This document shows, piece by piece, positions 1 to 6,320 of a DNA stretch of 14,156 bases. The notes beneath the pieces were generated by a model that was given only the letters and a program-made list of their open reading frames with translations, made no database searches and was not told where the DNA came from. Location: positions 1 through 14,156 of the forward strand of contig JADFVM010000043.1 of NCBI GenBank assembly GCA_015222555.1, in the 5' to 3' direction. Each line of letters starts with the position of its first letter. Positions within the stretch are counted from its first letter, which is position 1. This DNA is from Pseudomonadota bacterium (GTDB taxonomy: Bacteria; Desulfobacterota; JADFVX01). The translations under genes and the position numbers were made by a program.

Positions 1-84
1 AAAAGCCTTCAGAACGGCCTGCCCTTCACTCTTCGATATGCCAGCTTCACCGGCAATTTTTTCTACGAGTTCATCTTTTGTCAT
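1..84 (-). CDS. HU-family DNA-binding protein, N-terminal part (gene runs off the window)
   Basis: Only the first 28 codons are inside the window. They read MTKDELVEKIAGEAGISKSE and continue GQAVLKAF, the helix-turn-helix start of HU/IHF proteins (M-x-K-x-E-L-V-x-x-I, then a second helix with A/S-K). HU proteins are small, basic, dimeric nucleoid proteins that bend DNA. The ATG at 84-82 is preceded by a strong GGGAGG ribosome binding site, and a promoter lies just upstream. The DNA-binding arm is outside the window, so HU cannot be separated from IHF subunits. Confidence 0.85.
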   Translation of the reverse strand, partial: MTKDELVEKIAGEAGISKSEGQAVLKAF

Positions 85-117
85 GATCAACCTCCCTCAT
101 TCATGTTTTGGTAAGGA

Positions 118-147
118 ATAGCAACCTACCATGTTTAATAGTGTCAA
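118..147 (-). promoter_or_regulatory. Sigma-70 type promoter of the HU gene
   Basis: On the minus strand TTGACA (147-142) is followed after 18 bp by TGCTAT (123-118). Transcription would start near 110, leaving a short leader of about 26 nt before the HU start codon. The -35 is perfect and the -10 matches 4 of 6 bases. This is a motif call only. Confidence 0.5.
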
Positions 148-227
148 CATGTACAAAGAATTTATTCTTATTTTTGAAAAAATATTCGTAAGAAATGATT
201 GGAAGCTTTTATCCCTTGTGGTTTGAC

Positions 228-686
228 TTACCGTAACAAACGATCATCAAAAGAGTACTTTTTTGTATCTATAATCTTAATTGATTTAAAGTCAGGATGA
301 AGTGGATTAATAAGAATATTGTATTCATCTTCAACTACGGCTGATGGCACACGCAGAAGTAAGGAAGCAGTTTCTATTACCCAATTAGTTCCGATTACAG
401 CCAATTGACTTGGAGGTGGATAATCTCGCCAATTGTCAGGCAAATCAGGCACGTCAACTATTTGAGGAGTAATTTTATCAGGAATTTCAATGCATGCTAT
501 CTTAAGATCACTGGGGATTATTGATAAAAGCAAATGGACAAGCAACTCAACACTTGCTAAGGCTCTGCTTTCGGCAGTATAAATAACACTTGTTCCTTTT
601 AGATTCCATCTGCCTCCATAAATTCTTGCACCAATGCCTGTCAGATCATGAATGTAATTATCATTAGCAATTCTGAATACCTTCAC
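228..686 (-). CDS. RES-domain toxin of a RES-Xre toxin-antitoxin pair
   Basis: A 152-residue protein, about the usual size for a single RES domain. RES toxins (MbcT of Mycobacterium, RES of Pseudomonas putida) destroy cellular NAD+. Conserved features are visible: GGRWN with Arg26, Tyr36 in VIYTAES, Glu47 in ALASVELLVH, a candidate Ser115 in VPSAVV, and the closing EYNILINPLHPDF block. Spacing of 10 residues from Arg to Tyr and 11 from Tyr to Glu fits the known family active site. The start codon is GTG at 686-684 and shares one base with the TAG stop of the upstream antitoxin gene, so the two are translationally coupled. No internal stop or missing motif suggests inactivation. NAD+ loss as the mechanism comes from family knowledge. 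Confidence 0.92.
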   Translation of the reverse strand: MKVFRIANDNYIHDLTGIGARIYGGRWNLKGTSVIYTAESRALASVELLVHLLLSIIPSDLKIACIEIPDKITPQIVDVPDLPDNWRDYPPPSQLAVIGTNWVIETASLLLRVPSAVVEDEYNILINPLHPDFKSIKIIDTKKYSFDDRLLR

Positions 687-1228
687 TAAGAAAAAACACC
701 ATGTTCTATTCTACCTAATTCATCGAGAATCATATCTACTCCGAATTTAGATTTTAATAGGCTCTTTGGCGTTTTATTGGCAAAGGAAACGCAGGGGTGA
801 CTCATCCAAAGAATGAACTTGCCCTTATCTTTAAAAACCTCTGTTCCCTTGGCACTTACTTCAGCAATTTGTAAAATATGATCAGACACAACAGGGCTAA
901 AATGTGCTTTCTCGCCGTACCTTTGAATTGTGCGGTCTGTAATTGGCAGTACATCCGCCAACTGCTTTGTTGAAAACTGTAGAAATTTTGCAAGATTAAG
1001 AAAAGCAAGTTTTGTTAGGCCTTTACTGGCTACCTCAATTAAGTCCAGGCGATTTTCTATTCTTTTGTGAAGAACTTTTTCACCGCCAAGCACTTCTGAG
1101 ATTCCAAACAGCCCAGCCTTGGCACGACCGGGTACTAATGCCCCTGCCGCACGTTTGTCTCTTTTTGCTTTAGCTACAGGCCTACTAGTTCGAATTACAC
1201 TATCAGCATCTCTTTTTGGTTTACCCAT
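686..1228 (-). CDS. Xre/MbcA/ParS-type antitoxin of the RES toxin
   Basis: A 180-residue antitoxin. Residues 1-40 are a Lys/Arg-rich tail, residues about 60-110 form an Xre-like helix-turn-helix (FSTKQLADVLPITDRTIQRY), and residues about 120-180 are the toxin-binding ParS/MbcA domain (DUF2384). The domain ends in the hallmark LGRIEHGVFS, and the C-terminal tail of this family plugs the RES active site. The gene precedes its toxin with a TAGTG overlap, the normal order for RES-Xre operons. The ATG at 1228-1226 has an AAGGAG about 13-15 nt upstream, rather distant, so a slightly later start inside the basic N-terminus is possible. The protein probably represses its own promoter through the palindromes at 1274-1305. 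Confidence 0.9.
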   Translation of the reverse strand: MGKPKRDADSVIRTSRPVAKAKRDKRAAGALVPGRAKAGLFGISEVLGGEKVLHKRIENRLDLIEVASKGLTKLAFLNLAKFLQFSTKQLADVLPITDRTIQRYGEKAHFSPVVSDHILQIAEVSAKGTEVFKDKGKFILWMSHPCVSFANKTPKSLLKSKFGVDMILDELGRIEHGVFS

Positions 1229-1273
1229 AGATTATCTTTGGCTCCTTTTTTCTGTTTGTATTGCTATCGTCAG

Positions 1274-1305
1274 GGACATATGTCCATTATATACCGACAT
1301 TTGTC
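1274..1305. promoter_or_regulatory. Double palindromic operator over the toxin-antitoxin promoter
   Basis: A perfect 12-bp palindrome GGACATATGTCC (1274-1285) lies just downstream of the -10, at the expected start site. A near-palindrome GACATTTGTC (1296-1305), sharing the GACAT/TGTC half-sites, lies between -35 and -10. Their centres are 21 bp apart, two helical turns, so two repressor dimers could sit on one DNA face. Binding by the antitoxin or toxin-antitoxin complex is inferred from the autorepression typical of this family. Confidence 0.55.
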
Positions 1306-1315
1306 TCAATTTCAA
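1286..1315 (-). promoter_or_regulatory. Promoter of the RES-Xre operon
   Basis: On the minus strand TTGAAA (1315-1310) is followed after 18 bp by a perfect TATAAT (1291-1286). The start site would be near 1279, about 50 nt upstream of the antitoxin start codon. Both palindromes described separately overlap this promoter. Confidence 0.65.
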
Positions 1316-1357
1316 GCTAAATCCAAACTTAAAAGACTATTTGCATTCATTAGTAAT

Positions 1358-1388
1358 ACCTAAATCCTGCAAGTGGCAGGATTTAGGT
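1358..1388. repeat. Perfect 13-bp inverted repeat with 5-nt loop
   Basis: Arms ACCTAAATCCTGC (1358-1370) and GCAGGATTTAGGT (1376-1388) are exact reverse complements around AAGTG. It lies between the toxin-antitoxin promoter and the ybdG terminator. There is no clean T-run on either side, so a simple terminator is less likely than a REP-like element or an mRNA-stabilising hairpin. Confidence 0.6.
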
Positions 1389-1395
1389 AGAAACA

Positions 1396-1432
1396 AAAAA
1401 GCCCGTTCCAGCATTTTGCCGGTTCGGGCTTT
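1396..1432 (-). terminator. Rho-independent terminator, minus strand (end of ybdG unit)
   Basis: Read on the minus strand, AAAGCCCG (1432-1425) pairs with CGGGCTTT (1405-1398). The inner bases extend the stem partly (CCGGC against GCTGG, AAAAT loop), and a TTTTTTG run follows. This is a classic intrinsic terminator shape, about 140 nt past the ybdG stop. A sister structure is at 3072-3107. Confidence 0.6.
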
Positions 1433-1572
1433 CAAATTCCCTTCACGACCTTCCCCCACGATTCCCCTTTGAATGTCAACAACCTACAACATAATCTATT
1501 ACTTTAAAAGGTTTTTTTAGTTATCAGGAGGCAGGCTTGTCTATTGACTTTCCCCCTTTATTACTCCCCCTA

Positions 1573-2808
1573 TTAAAGTCTTTTAAAGTCATTGCCCGTC
1601 GGGTTCTGGAAAACCTTAAGATCAAATTCAGGTATGACGGCAAGTATATGGTCGAAAATGTCCGACTGGATGGCCTCATAATTGGCCCAGACCTTGTCTT
1701 TACAGAAGATGTATATCTCCAGGGGGAGGCCGTGCTGAGTCGGGGCCAGCTGGCGCACGATGAAGGTCATATCCTGGTTTATCATGGGGTGGTGTTTAAG
1801 GTATTCGATGGCGTAGGCGCGGAAGGTGCCGATATTGGTAAGCCTTCTGCCGTTGGCGGGGTCTGATTCATCGATATTTTTTGCCCTGTTATCTTCAGCT
1901 ATCTCCTTCGTCTTTCTATCTATGTAGCCTGATATATACTGGATAGATGAAAAGCGTTTAAGCATCTCATCTGTGCAGAATTTCACCGTACTCATGTCTA
2001 TATTGACGGCACGCTTTATACGCCGCCCGCCCGACTCACTCATGCCTCGCCAGTTTTTAAAGGAGCCGCTTATCAGTGCGTAAGTGGGGATGGTGGTTAT
2101 TGTCTTGTCCCAGTTCTGTACCTTCACCGTTGTAAGGGCCACCTCAAGGACGTCTCCGTCTGCACCGTACTGAGGCATTTCTATCCAGTCGCCGTTGGCG
2201 ATCATCTTGTTGGCATTTAGCTGTATCCCGGCGACAAAGCCCAGGATGACATCTTTAAAGACGAGCATCAGCACTGCTGTAAGCGCACCGAGGCCGCTTA
2301 AGAGGTAGAGCGGGGACTTGTCTAATATTCTGGCGATGATGAGTATGCCAGCAAGAAAATAGACAACGATCTTTAAGACCTGGACAAAGCCTTTAATGGG
2401 AACTTCTTTTGAGACCTCGAAGTTTTGGTATATATCCAGAATGGCATTAAGGAGTGCATCCAGAACGAGCATTCCCATGACGATTATGTAGATCATGACC
2501 CCGCTCATAATCGTTGTAGCTGCACCTGTATAGTCCTTGAGAATAAGAGGGGTTGCAAGGTATATGACCATGGCGGGAGCAAGGTGAGCAAGTTTGTTAA
2601 AGACCTTTCTCTCGAGGAGAATGTCGTCCCATTTTGCGCCTGTGCGGGATATGATATAGCCGATTCCTGCAAGGAGCATGCGCTTGGCAATCAGGTCCGA
2701 TATAATGCTCAATAGAATAACCAGGGTGAGGGCAATTCCTATTGCAGCAATCTCAGCCACCGTTGTTCCCAACCCCACATTTATGAGCCACCCTTGTATC
2801 AGTTCCAT
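1573..2808 (-). CDS. ybdG: MscS-family mechanosensitive channel, YbdG type
   Basis: A 411-residue membrane protein, matching the length of E. coli YbdG (miniconductance mechanosensitive channel family). Several hydrophobic helices occupy residues about 15-200, including the pore-lining MscS helix with LSGLGALTAVLMLVFKD. A soluble beta domain follows with the subfamily-specific stretches DWIEMPQYGADGDV, VQNWDKTITTIPTYALI and KNWRGM. Such channels open on membrane tension and release solutes during osmotic downshock. The protein ends in a cytoplasmic alpha/beta domain. The ATG at 2808-2806 has a TGAGG about 11 nt upstream. The first ten codons and the upstream region are duplicated at 8278-8463. 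It appears to be a single-gene unit with its own promoter (2880-2888) and terminator (1396-1432). Confidence 0.93.
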   Translation of the reverse strand: MELIQGWLINVGLGTTVAEIAAIGIALTLVILLSIISDLIAKRMLLAGIGYIISRTGAKWDDILLERKVFNKLAHLAPAMVIYLATPLILKDYTGAATTIMSGVMIYIIVMGMLVLDALLNAILDIYQNFEVSKEVPIKGFVQVLKIVVYFLAGILIIARILDKSPLYLLSGLGALTAVLMLVFKDVILGFVAGIQLNANKMIANGDWIEMPQYGADGDVLEVALTTVKVQNWDKTITTIPTYALISGSFKNWRGMSESGGRRIKRAVNIDMSTVKFCTDEMLKRFSSIQYISGYIDRKTKEIAEDNRAKNIDESDPANGRRLTNIGTFRAYAIEYLKHHPMINQDMTFIVRQLAPTQHGLPLEIYIFCKDKVWANYEAIQSDIFDHILAVIPEFDLKVFQNPTGNDFKRL

Positions 2809-2963
2809 AATGGTAAAACCTCAAAAATCTATCTGAATTTATCGATATCTTCCACTTTCATATCTCAATATGTGGTAAAAGTATATCACGAATAAAGGAG
2901 ACATATTTATTTACCTGCAAGGTTGAAATACCCTGGAGCTTCTTTTTCCTTCCAAGAGAAGGG
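2778..2963. repeat. 186-bp direct repeat, copy 1 (5' end and upstream of ybdG)
   Basis: This segment aligns without gaps to 8278-8463 at an exact offset of 5500 bp. I count 11 mismatches in 186 positions. It spans the first ten codons of ybdG, its Shine-Dalgarno, leader and candidate promoter, and ends at CCAAGAGAAGGG. Outside these limits the two loci are unrelated. Copy 1 joins an intact ybdG and is therefore the likely original. Confidence 0.9.
2880..2888 (-). promoter_or_regulatory. Possible extended -10 promoter of ybdG
   Basis: On the minus strand the sequence TGATATACT gives an extended -10 (TGn + TATACT) about 70 nt upstream of the ybdG start. No good -35 is seen, as is usual for extended -10 promoters. 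The element is unchanged in the second repeat copy at 8380-8388. Confidence 0.35.
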
Positions 2964-3071
2964 AGTGAAAGGGGTAAGCCCTTGACTTGAGACAGTTCTC
3001 GTGTAATTCGGAGAAAATAGTACCGAAAATAGAGACAGCTGTTTTCGCGTTACGCCCCCGCCTAAAGCAAT

Positions 3072-3107
3072 AAAGCCCGTCCCAGCGGTTTGCTGTTTCG
3101 GGCGTTT
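3072..3107 (-). terminator. Rho-independent terminator, minus strand (end of the 3146-3391 gene)
   Basis: Read on the minus strand the stem GCCCG/CGGGC encloses CAGC-aaacc-GCTG and is followed by TTTATTGCTTT. It lies about 40 nt beyond the stop of the small gene. Shape and sequence closely follow the terminator at 1396-1432, so the two look like members of one repeat family. Confidence 0.55.
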
Positions 3108-3116
3108 GAAGTTTCG

Positions 3117-3137
3117 TTAAATAGCTGACCCTATTTT
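3117..3137. repeat. Short hairpin TTAAATAG..CTGAC..CTATTTT, copy 1
   Basis: AAATAG (3119-3124) and CTATTT (3131-3136) are inverted around CTGACC. A very similar sequence, TTAAATAG then CTGACG then CTATTTT, is at 13220-13243. Both are intergenic, which suggests a dispersed short repeat. Confidence 0.4.
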
Positions 3138-3145
3138 ACAATTAA

Positions 3146-3391
3146 TTAACCTTGTAGTTTTTTAATTGTTTCCATCAAGTCTGCAATCTCATTTGAATTT
3201 AGATTTAGATTCAAATCATCAGGATTATCCCTACAAATGCCATGAATATTCCAACTTTTATCTGGAGATCCGTGGTTTACGCTTGCAGTTCCCACGATGC
3301 AATCAGTGCTTGTTAAATCTATTCCTGTTATTTCCGCATCAGTTCCATTATGAGTTTTTGTCTTAATTGGTTTTATTAATATCTCGGCCAC
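3146..3391 (-). CDS. Small hypothetical protein
   Basis: An 81-residue product if translation starts at GTG 3391-3389 (VAEILIKPIKTK). That start is preferred because AAGGAG lies 7-8 nt upstream. The ATG two codons earlier (3397-3395) is only 1-2 nt from the same site, and a longer form would begin at 3430. I do not recognise the family. The protein is polar, with no signal peptide or membrane helix, two cysteines (TDCIVG and GICRDN), an Asn/Leu-rich stretch DLNLNLNSNEIADL and an amphipathic C-terminal helix. A terminator follows it. Coding status rests on the ribosome binding site, codon-like composition and the terminator. Confidence 0.6.
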   Translation of the reverse strand: MAEILIKPIKTKTHNGTDAEITGIDLTSTDCIVGTASVNHGSPDKSWNIHGICRDNPDDLNLNLNSNEIADLMETIKKLQG

Positions 3392-3407
3392 GTACATTCT
3401 CCTTTTT

Positions 3408-3419
3408 CCATAATTATGG
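3408..3419. promoter_or_regulatory. 12-bp palindrome upstream of the small gene
   Basis: CCATAATTATGG is a perfect palindrome directly upstream of the AAGGAG of the gene at 3146-3391. Its location would suit an operator or a translation-controlling element, but nothing shows that it is bound. Confidence 0.3.
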
Positions 3420-3600
3420 TAATGAGGCACATCGACCGTTTAAAGTGCTAATCCCTCTCAAAACCCGGACTAGCCGGACTATTTTCAGTATACCCGCAGG
3501 GCACAAGACCCCCTTGAGGTGTGTAAGTGCCTTCACTAAATCAAGTCTTCGAACTATTTCTCCCTTGCGGGCTTTCAAATTCTTCCCATTGCTTTTTTAA
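3420..3600 (-). other. Non-coding leader-like stretch with internal repeats
   Basis: No convincing gene lies here. On the minus strand it holds a tandem TAGTCCGG pair (about 3463-3480), GGCAC/GTGCC and CAAG/CTTG inverted pairs, and CCCGCA (about 3570) opposite TGCGGG (about 3497). Its distal end shares GAATTTGAAAGCCCG with the terminator element near 1425-1439. It could be a structured leader of the small gene or a decayed repeat. Confidence 0.3.
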
Positions 3601-3635
3601 AATCATATCCCATTAAATCCCCCTGTCTTCGACAT

Positions 3636-3653
3636 CCCCCTTTGCAAAGGGGG
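3636..3653. repeat. 18-bp perfect palindrome, REP-like
   Basis: CCCCCTTTGCAAAGGGGG is fully self-complementary. It sits in C-rich text (TAAATCCCCC, CATCCCCC, CATCCCCCTT) between 3618 and 3690. This kind of palindromic C/G-run element is common as an intergenic repeat in many bacterial genomes. No T-run follows, so a terminator is less likely. Confidence 0.5.
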
Positions 3654-3766
3654 AACACTTAGGAACTCTATCCCACATCCCCCTTATTTTCAAACACTTT
3701 TTTTGAAATGAAATTAACAACGTTATATATAGACTATTAGAAAATATTACATATAGATTAAATATC

Positions 3767-3800
3767 TGTGATACTTTTGTGATAATTATGTGGTATCAAT
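3767..3800 (+). promoter_or_regulatory. Autoregulatory promoter of the response-regulator gene (TGTGATA repeats + -10)
   Basis: TGTGATA occurs at 3767 and again at 3778, with TGTGGTA at 3789 and TGTAACA at 3800, all at 11-bp steps. OmpR/PhoB-family regulators bind direct repeats of 11-bp pitch that often replace the -35. TATCAA (3794-3799) would be the -10, giving a start near 3806. Aligned without gaps to 6161-6194, 26 of 34 positions agree by my count, including ACTTTTGTGA and GGTAT. Binding by the adjacent regulator is inference. Confidence 0.6.
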
Positions 3801-3834
3801 GTAACATGACATGAACGACAAAGGAGACGCCGCT

Positions 3835-4548
3835 ATGTCTCACAAGATTTTGATTGTTGAAGATGACAAAGAAATTATTAACCTGTTAAAGATTAATCTT
3901 CAGGACATGGGCTACGATGTTGAGCTGGCCTTTGAAGGCAGGTCGGGGCTGGAAAAGGCGAAATCGAAGAACTATGACCTTCTGATTCTTGATTTGATGC
4001 TGCCCGGTGTCGATGGCCTGGAAATCTGCAGGCAGGTCCGCTCACAAACGTCCTATACGCCTATTCTGATGCTGACCTGCAGATCTTCGGAGCTGGACCG
4101 TGTTTTAGGCCTTGAGATGGGGGCAGATGACTACCTGACCAAGCCTTTTAGCATCAAAGAGCTGTTGGCACGTGTAAAAGCCCTGTTCCGGCGGATAGAA
4201 GCCCTTCAATCGCAGACCGTCTCAGATAAAGAGAAAAAAATTGCCATTGCCGACCTTCTCATTGATGCCGAAAAACGCAAAGTCACGCAAAATGAAAAGC
4301 CCGTTAACCTGACGGCAAAAGAGTTCGACCTCTTATACAAATTTGCACAAAATCCCGGGCGGGTCTATACACGGTCTCAACTGCTGGATGCGGTTTGGGG
4401 GACGGGGTTTGAAAGTTATGAACATACGGTGAACTCTCACATCAATCGACTAAGAGCAAAGATTGAGAGTGACCCCACGCAGCCCCGCTATATTCTCACC
4501 GTCTGGGGCGTGGGATATAAATTCAGCGATGAGCTGTCGGAGGTATAA
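3835..4548 (+). CDS. OmpR/PhoB-family response regulator
   Basis: A 237-residue regulator. The N-terminal receiver (about 1-120) has the acidic pair Asp10/Asp11, phosphorylation site Asp53 in LLILDLMLPG, Thr81 and Lys103 in YLTKPF. The C-terminal winged helix (about 140-232) carries LTAKEFDLL and the NSHINRLRAKIE recognition helix. The start at ATG 3835 is chosen because AAGGAG lies 8 nt before it. An in-frame ATG at 3811 lacks this and would fall only about 5 nt from the predicted transcript start. The kinase gene follows after 4 nt, so the two form an operon. The protein is expected to bind the 11-bp repeats before its own gene and before the spondin gene. The subfamily (PhoB, HprR, CpxR-like) cannot be fixed from sequence alone. 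Confidence 0.95.
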   Translation: MSHKILIVEDDKEIINLLKINLQDMGYDVELAFEGRSGLEKAKSKNYDLLILDLMLPGVDGLEICRQVRSQTSYTPILMLTCRSSELDRVLGLEMGADDYLTKPFSIKELLARVKALFRRIEALQSQTVSDKEKKIAIADLLIDAEKRKVTQNEKPVNLTAKEFDLLYKFAQNPGRVYTRSQLLDAVWGTGFESYEHTVNSHINRLRAKIESDPTQPRYILTVWGVGYKFSDELSEV

Positions 4549-4552
4549 CCGG

Positions 4553-6037
4553 GTGATTAAAACGCTGTACGGGAAAATAGTGCTCATCTTATCGGCTCTT
4601 TTTTTCATTGTCGGCCTTCTTTACCTATTGCTTACGCTCTTTACGACACGTCTATATATTCAAGAGGGCGCCCAGCGGCTTAACCATGATCTGGCGGCCT
4701 ATCTGGTATCACAAAAATTCTTTATTCAGGAAGGTAAAGTCAATAAACCGGCATTGAAGGAAAGCTTCGATATGCTGATGAAGATAAACCATAATATCGA
4801 AGTTTATCTTCTCGATCCGAAGGGAAAGATCCTGGCCTATTCGGCGCCTGAAGGGAAGGTGAAAAGGAAAGAGGTTTCCCTGACACCGATCAGCCAGTTC
4901 CTCGATCCGGCTCATGCCTTGCCTCTCCTCGGCGACGATCCCCGTGATTCAAAGGGACAGAAAGTCTTCTCCGTGTCACCCATTCCTTTAAAGGGACCTG
5001 TTGAGGGTTATCTCTATGTGATCCTGGGGAGTGAAAAGTACGACACCGTCGCCCACATGCTTCAGAAGAACTACGTGCTGCGTTTGAGCACATGGGGGAC
5101 AATAGCAGGGCTGTTCATTATTTTCATCACGGGCCTCTACATATTCAGGCGGCTCACCAGAAGGCTTGGCAGGCTTGCCACCGCAATGGAGACCTTTAAA
5201 GAGAGTGATTTTCGGGAGCCCTTTTCCTTTTCACCCCTGTCATCCAGGGTTTCAGATGATGAAATTGACCGGCTAAGCGTCATCTTTGAAGAAATGTCCC
5301 TTCGGATTAACGACCAGGTGAACAAGATCAGACAGACCGATACGCTCCGCCGTGAACTGGTCTCCAATGTCTCTCACGATTTGCGTACCCCGCTGGCCAC
5401 GCTTCAGGGATATCTGGAAACGGTCCTGCTAAAAGGAGGAGAGTCACTCTCGAAAGAGCATCAGGAATATCTGAACACGGCATTAAAGCATTCGAAGCGC
5501 CTGGGAAAGCTGGTTTCCGAGCTCTTCGACCTGGCAAAGCTCGACTCCCGGGAGATTCAAATCAATTGTGAACCCTTTCATCCCGGTGAGCTGGTCCAGG
5601 ACATTACCCAGAAATTCAAACTTATGGCAGACAAGAAGCAGGTCAACCTTGAAACAAAATTTCAGAAGGATTTACCCTTTGTCTATGCTGACATCGGTCT
5701 CATTGAACGGGCAATCCAAAACCTTCTCGAAAATGCCATTCGCCATACAAAAGTGGGGGGGACAATCAGCTTAATTCTACTCCCCGGTGAATCGAAGATC
5801 ACTGTACAGGTGTCCGACACAGGCTGCGGCATCGCTGAAGCGGATATCCCCTTCATATTTGACCGCTTCTATACTGCTAAGAAAGTAGGCCCTAAAGACC
5901 CCGACAGTACAGGCCTCGGTCTGGCCATCACCCGGCGTATCGTTGAACTGCACGGCAGTCACATTGAGGTGCAAAGCGAATTAAATTCCGGAACGACCTT
6001 TACTTTTCCTCTGCCGCTTTACAAGCGTGATACCTAG
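4553..6037 (+). CDS. Membrane sensor histidine kinase, partner of the upstream regulator
   Basis: A 494-residue kinase starting at GTG 4553, chosen because GGAGG ends about 10 nt upstream and TM1 follows at once. A start further upstream would overlap the regulator gene by more than 80 nt. Layout: TM1 about 9-31, a periplasmic domain of about 145 residues that looks Cache/PAS-like (IEVYLLDPKGKILAYSA, then VFSVSPI and GYLYVILGSE), TM2 about 178-198 and HAMP about 199-260. HisKA follows with His275 in NVSHDLRTP, then the HATPase with the NLLENAIRHT N-box, DTGCGI G1, FDRFY F-box and GLGLAI G2. The periplasmic part has no Cys but has Met74, Met76 and Met169, which could matter if the signal is an oxidant. 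No PAS domain is seen after HAMP, so it is not a typical PhoR. The signal is unknown. Confidence 0.95.
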   Translation: MIKTLYGKIVLILSALFFIVGLLYLLLTLFTTRLYIQEGAQRLNHDLAAYLVSQKFFIQEGKVNKPALKESFDMLMKINHNIEVYLLDPKGKILAYSAPEGKVKRKEVSLTPISQFLDPAHALPLLGDDPRDSKGQKVFSVSPIPLKGPVEGYLYVILGSEKYDTVAHMLQKNYVLRLSTWGTIAGLFIIFITGLYIFRRLTRRLGRLATAMETFKESDFREPFSFSPLSSRVSDDEIDRLSVIFEEMSLRINDQVNKIRQTDTLRRELVSNVSHDLRTPLATLQGYLETVLLKGGESLSKEHQEYLNTALKHSKRLGKLVSELFDLAKLDSREIQINCEPFHPGELVQDITQKFKLMADKKQVNLETKFQKDLPFVYADIGLIERAIQNLLENAIRHTKVGGTISLILLPGESKITVQVSDTGCGIAEADIPFIFDRFYTAKKVGPKDPDSTGLGLAITRRIVELHGSHIEVQSELNSGTTFTFPLPLYKRDT

Positions 6038-6160
6038 AAAAAGCCGTCTCTCTCCCATCAGTCCTCCATAACATCTTTCCCCTCGCCATGATTGCCCCGC
6101 AGTCTTTGGCTTTCCCACTATTTTGCTCTTTTTCACCTTGTTATAAAAAAAGAAACCTTT

Positions 6161-6194
6161 CGTGACACTTTTGTGAAATTTGAGCGGTATAAAT
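6161..6194 (+). promoter_or_regulatory. Promoter of the spondin-msrAB unit with regulator-type repeats
   Basis: CGTGACA at 6161 and TGTGAAA at 6172 are 11 bp apart, and TATAAA at 6188-6193 makes a good -10. The arrangement matches 3767-3800 base for base in spacing, with the shared core ACTTTTGTGA (6167-6176) and GGTAT (6186-6190). Transcription would start near 6200, leaving a leader of about 120 nt before the spondin start codon. Confidence 0.6.
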
Positions 6195-6230
6195 TAACTT
6201 AAAGGTAAAGATATTCTAATTCAGGGGGGG

Positions 6231-6254
6231 GTGAGCGAGATGATGAAAGATTAG
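6231..6254 (+). other. Possible 7-codon leader peptide after a run of eight G
   Basis: Within the long leader, eight G (6224-6231) run into GTG AGC GAG ATG ATG AAA GAT TAG, which would encode VSEMMKD. The GGGGGG run could act as a Shine-Dalgarno only for the inner ATG codons. It may be chance. The G-run is also a possible slippage tract. Confidence 0.15.
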
Positions 6255-6320
6255 CAAAGGGATGTTAGACGGACGTCAGTTTGAAAAACCAAAAGCAGTT
6301 AAATGAAGAAGGAGGAAACA

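Noticed and set aside
1119..1472. Plus-strand open frame across the antitoxin start and the terminator region
   Set aside because: It lies antisense to the well-supported antitoxin gene and runs through two hairpins, with no ribosome binding site.
1537..1866. Plus-strand frame starting TTG after GGAGG
   Set aside because: Most of it is antisense to the ybdG 3' end, and its translation resembles no family. The GGAGG upstream appears coincidental.
3367..3600. Plus-strand frame opposite the small gene's leader
   Set aside because: No start signals, and its end is a translation of a repeat-like segment shared with 1425-1440.
4463..4552. Upstream extension of the sensor kinase
   Set aside because: It would overlap the regulator's conserved DNA-binding domain by 86 bases. 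GTG 4553 with GGAGG fits better.
5755..5761. Seven-G run within the sensor kinase as a frameshift site
   Set aside because: The frame continues through intact N, G1, F and G2 boxes, so no frameshift is present.
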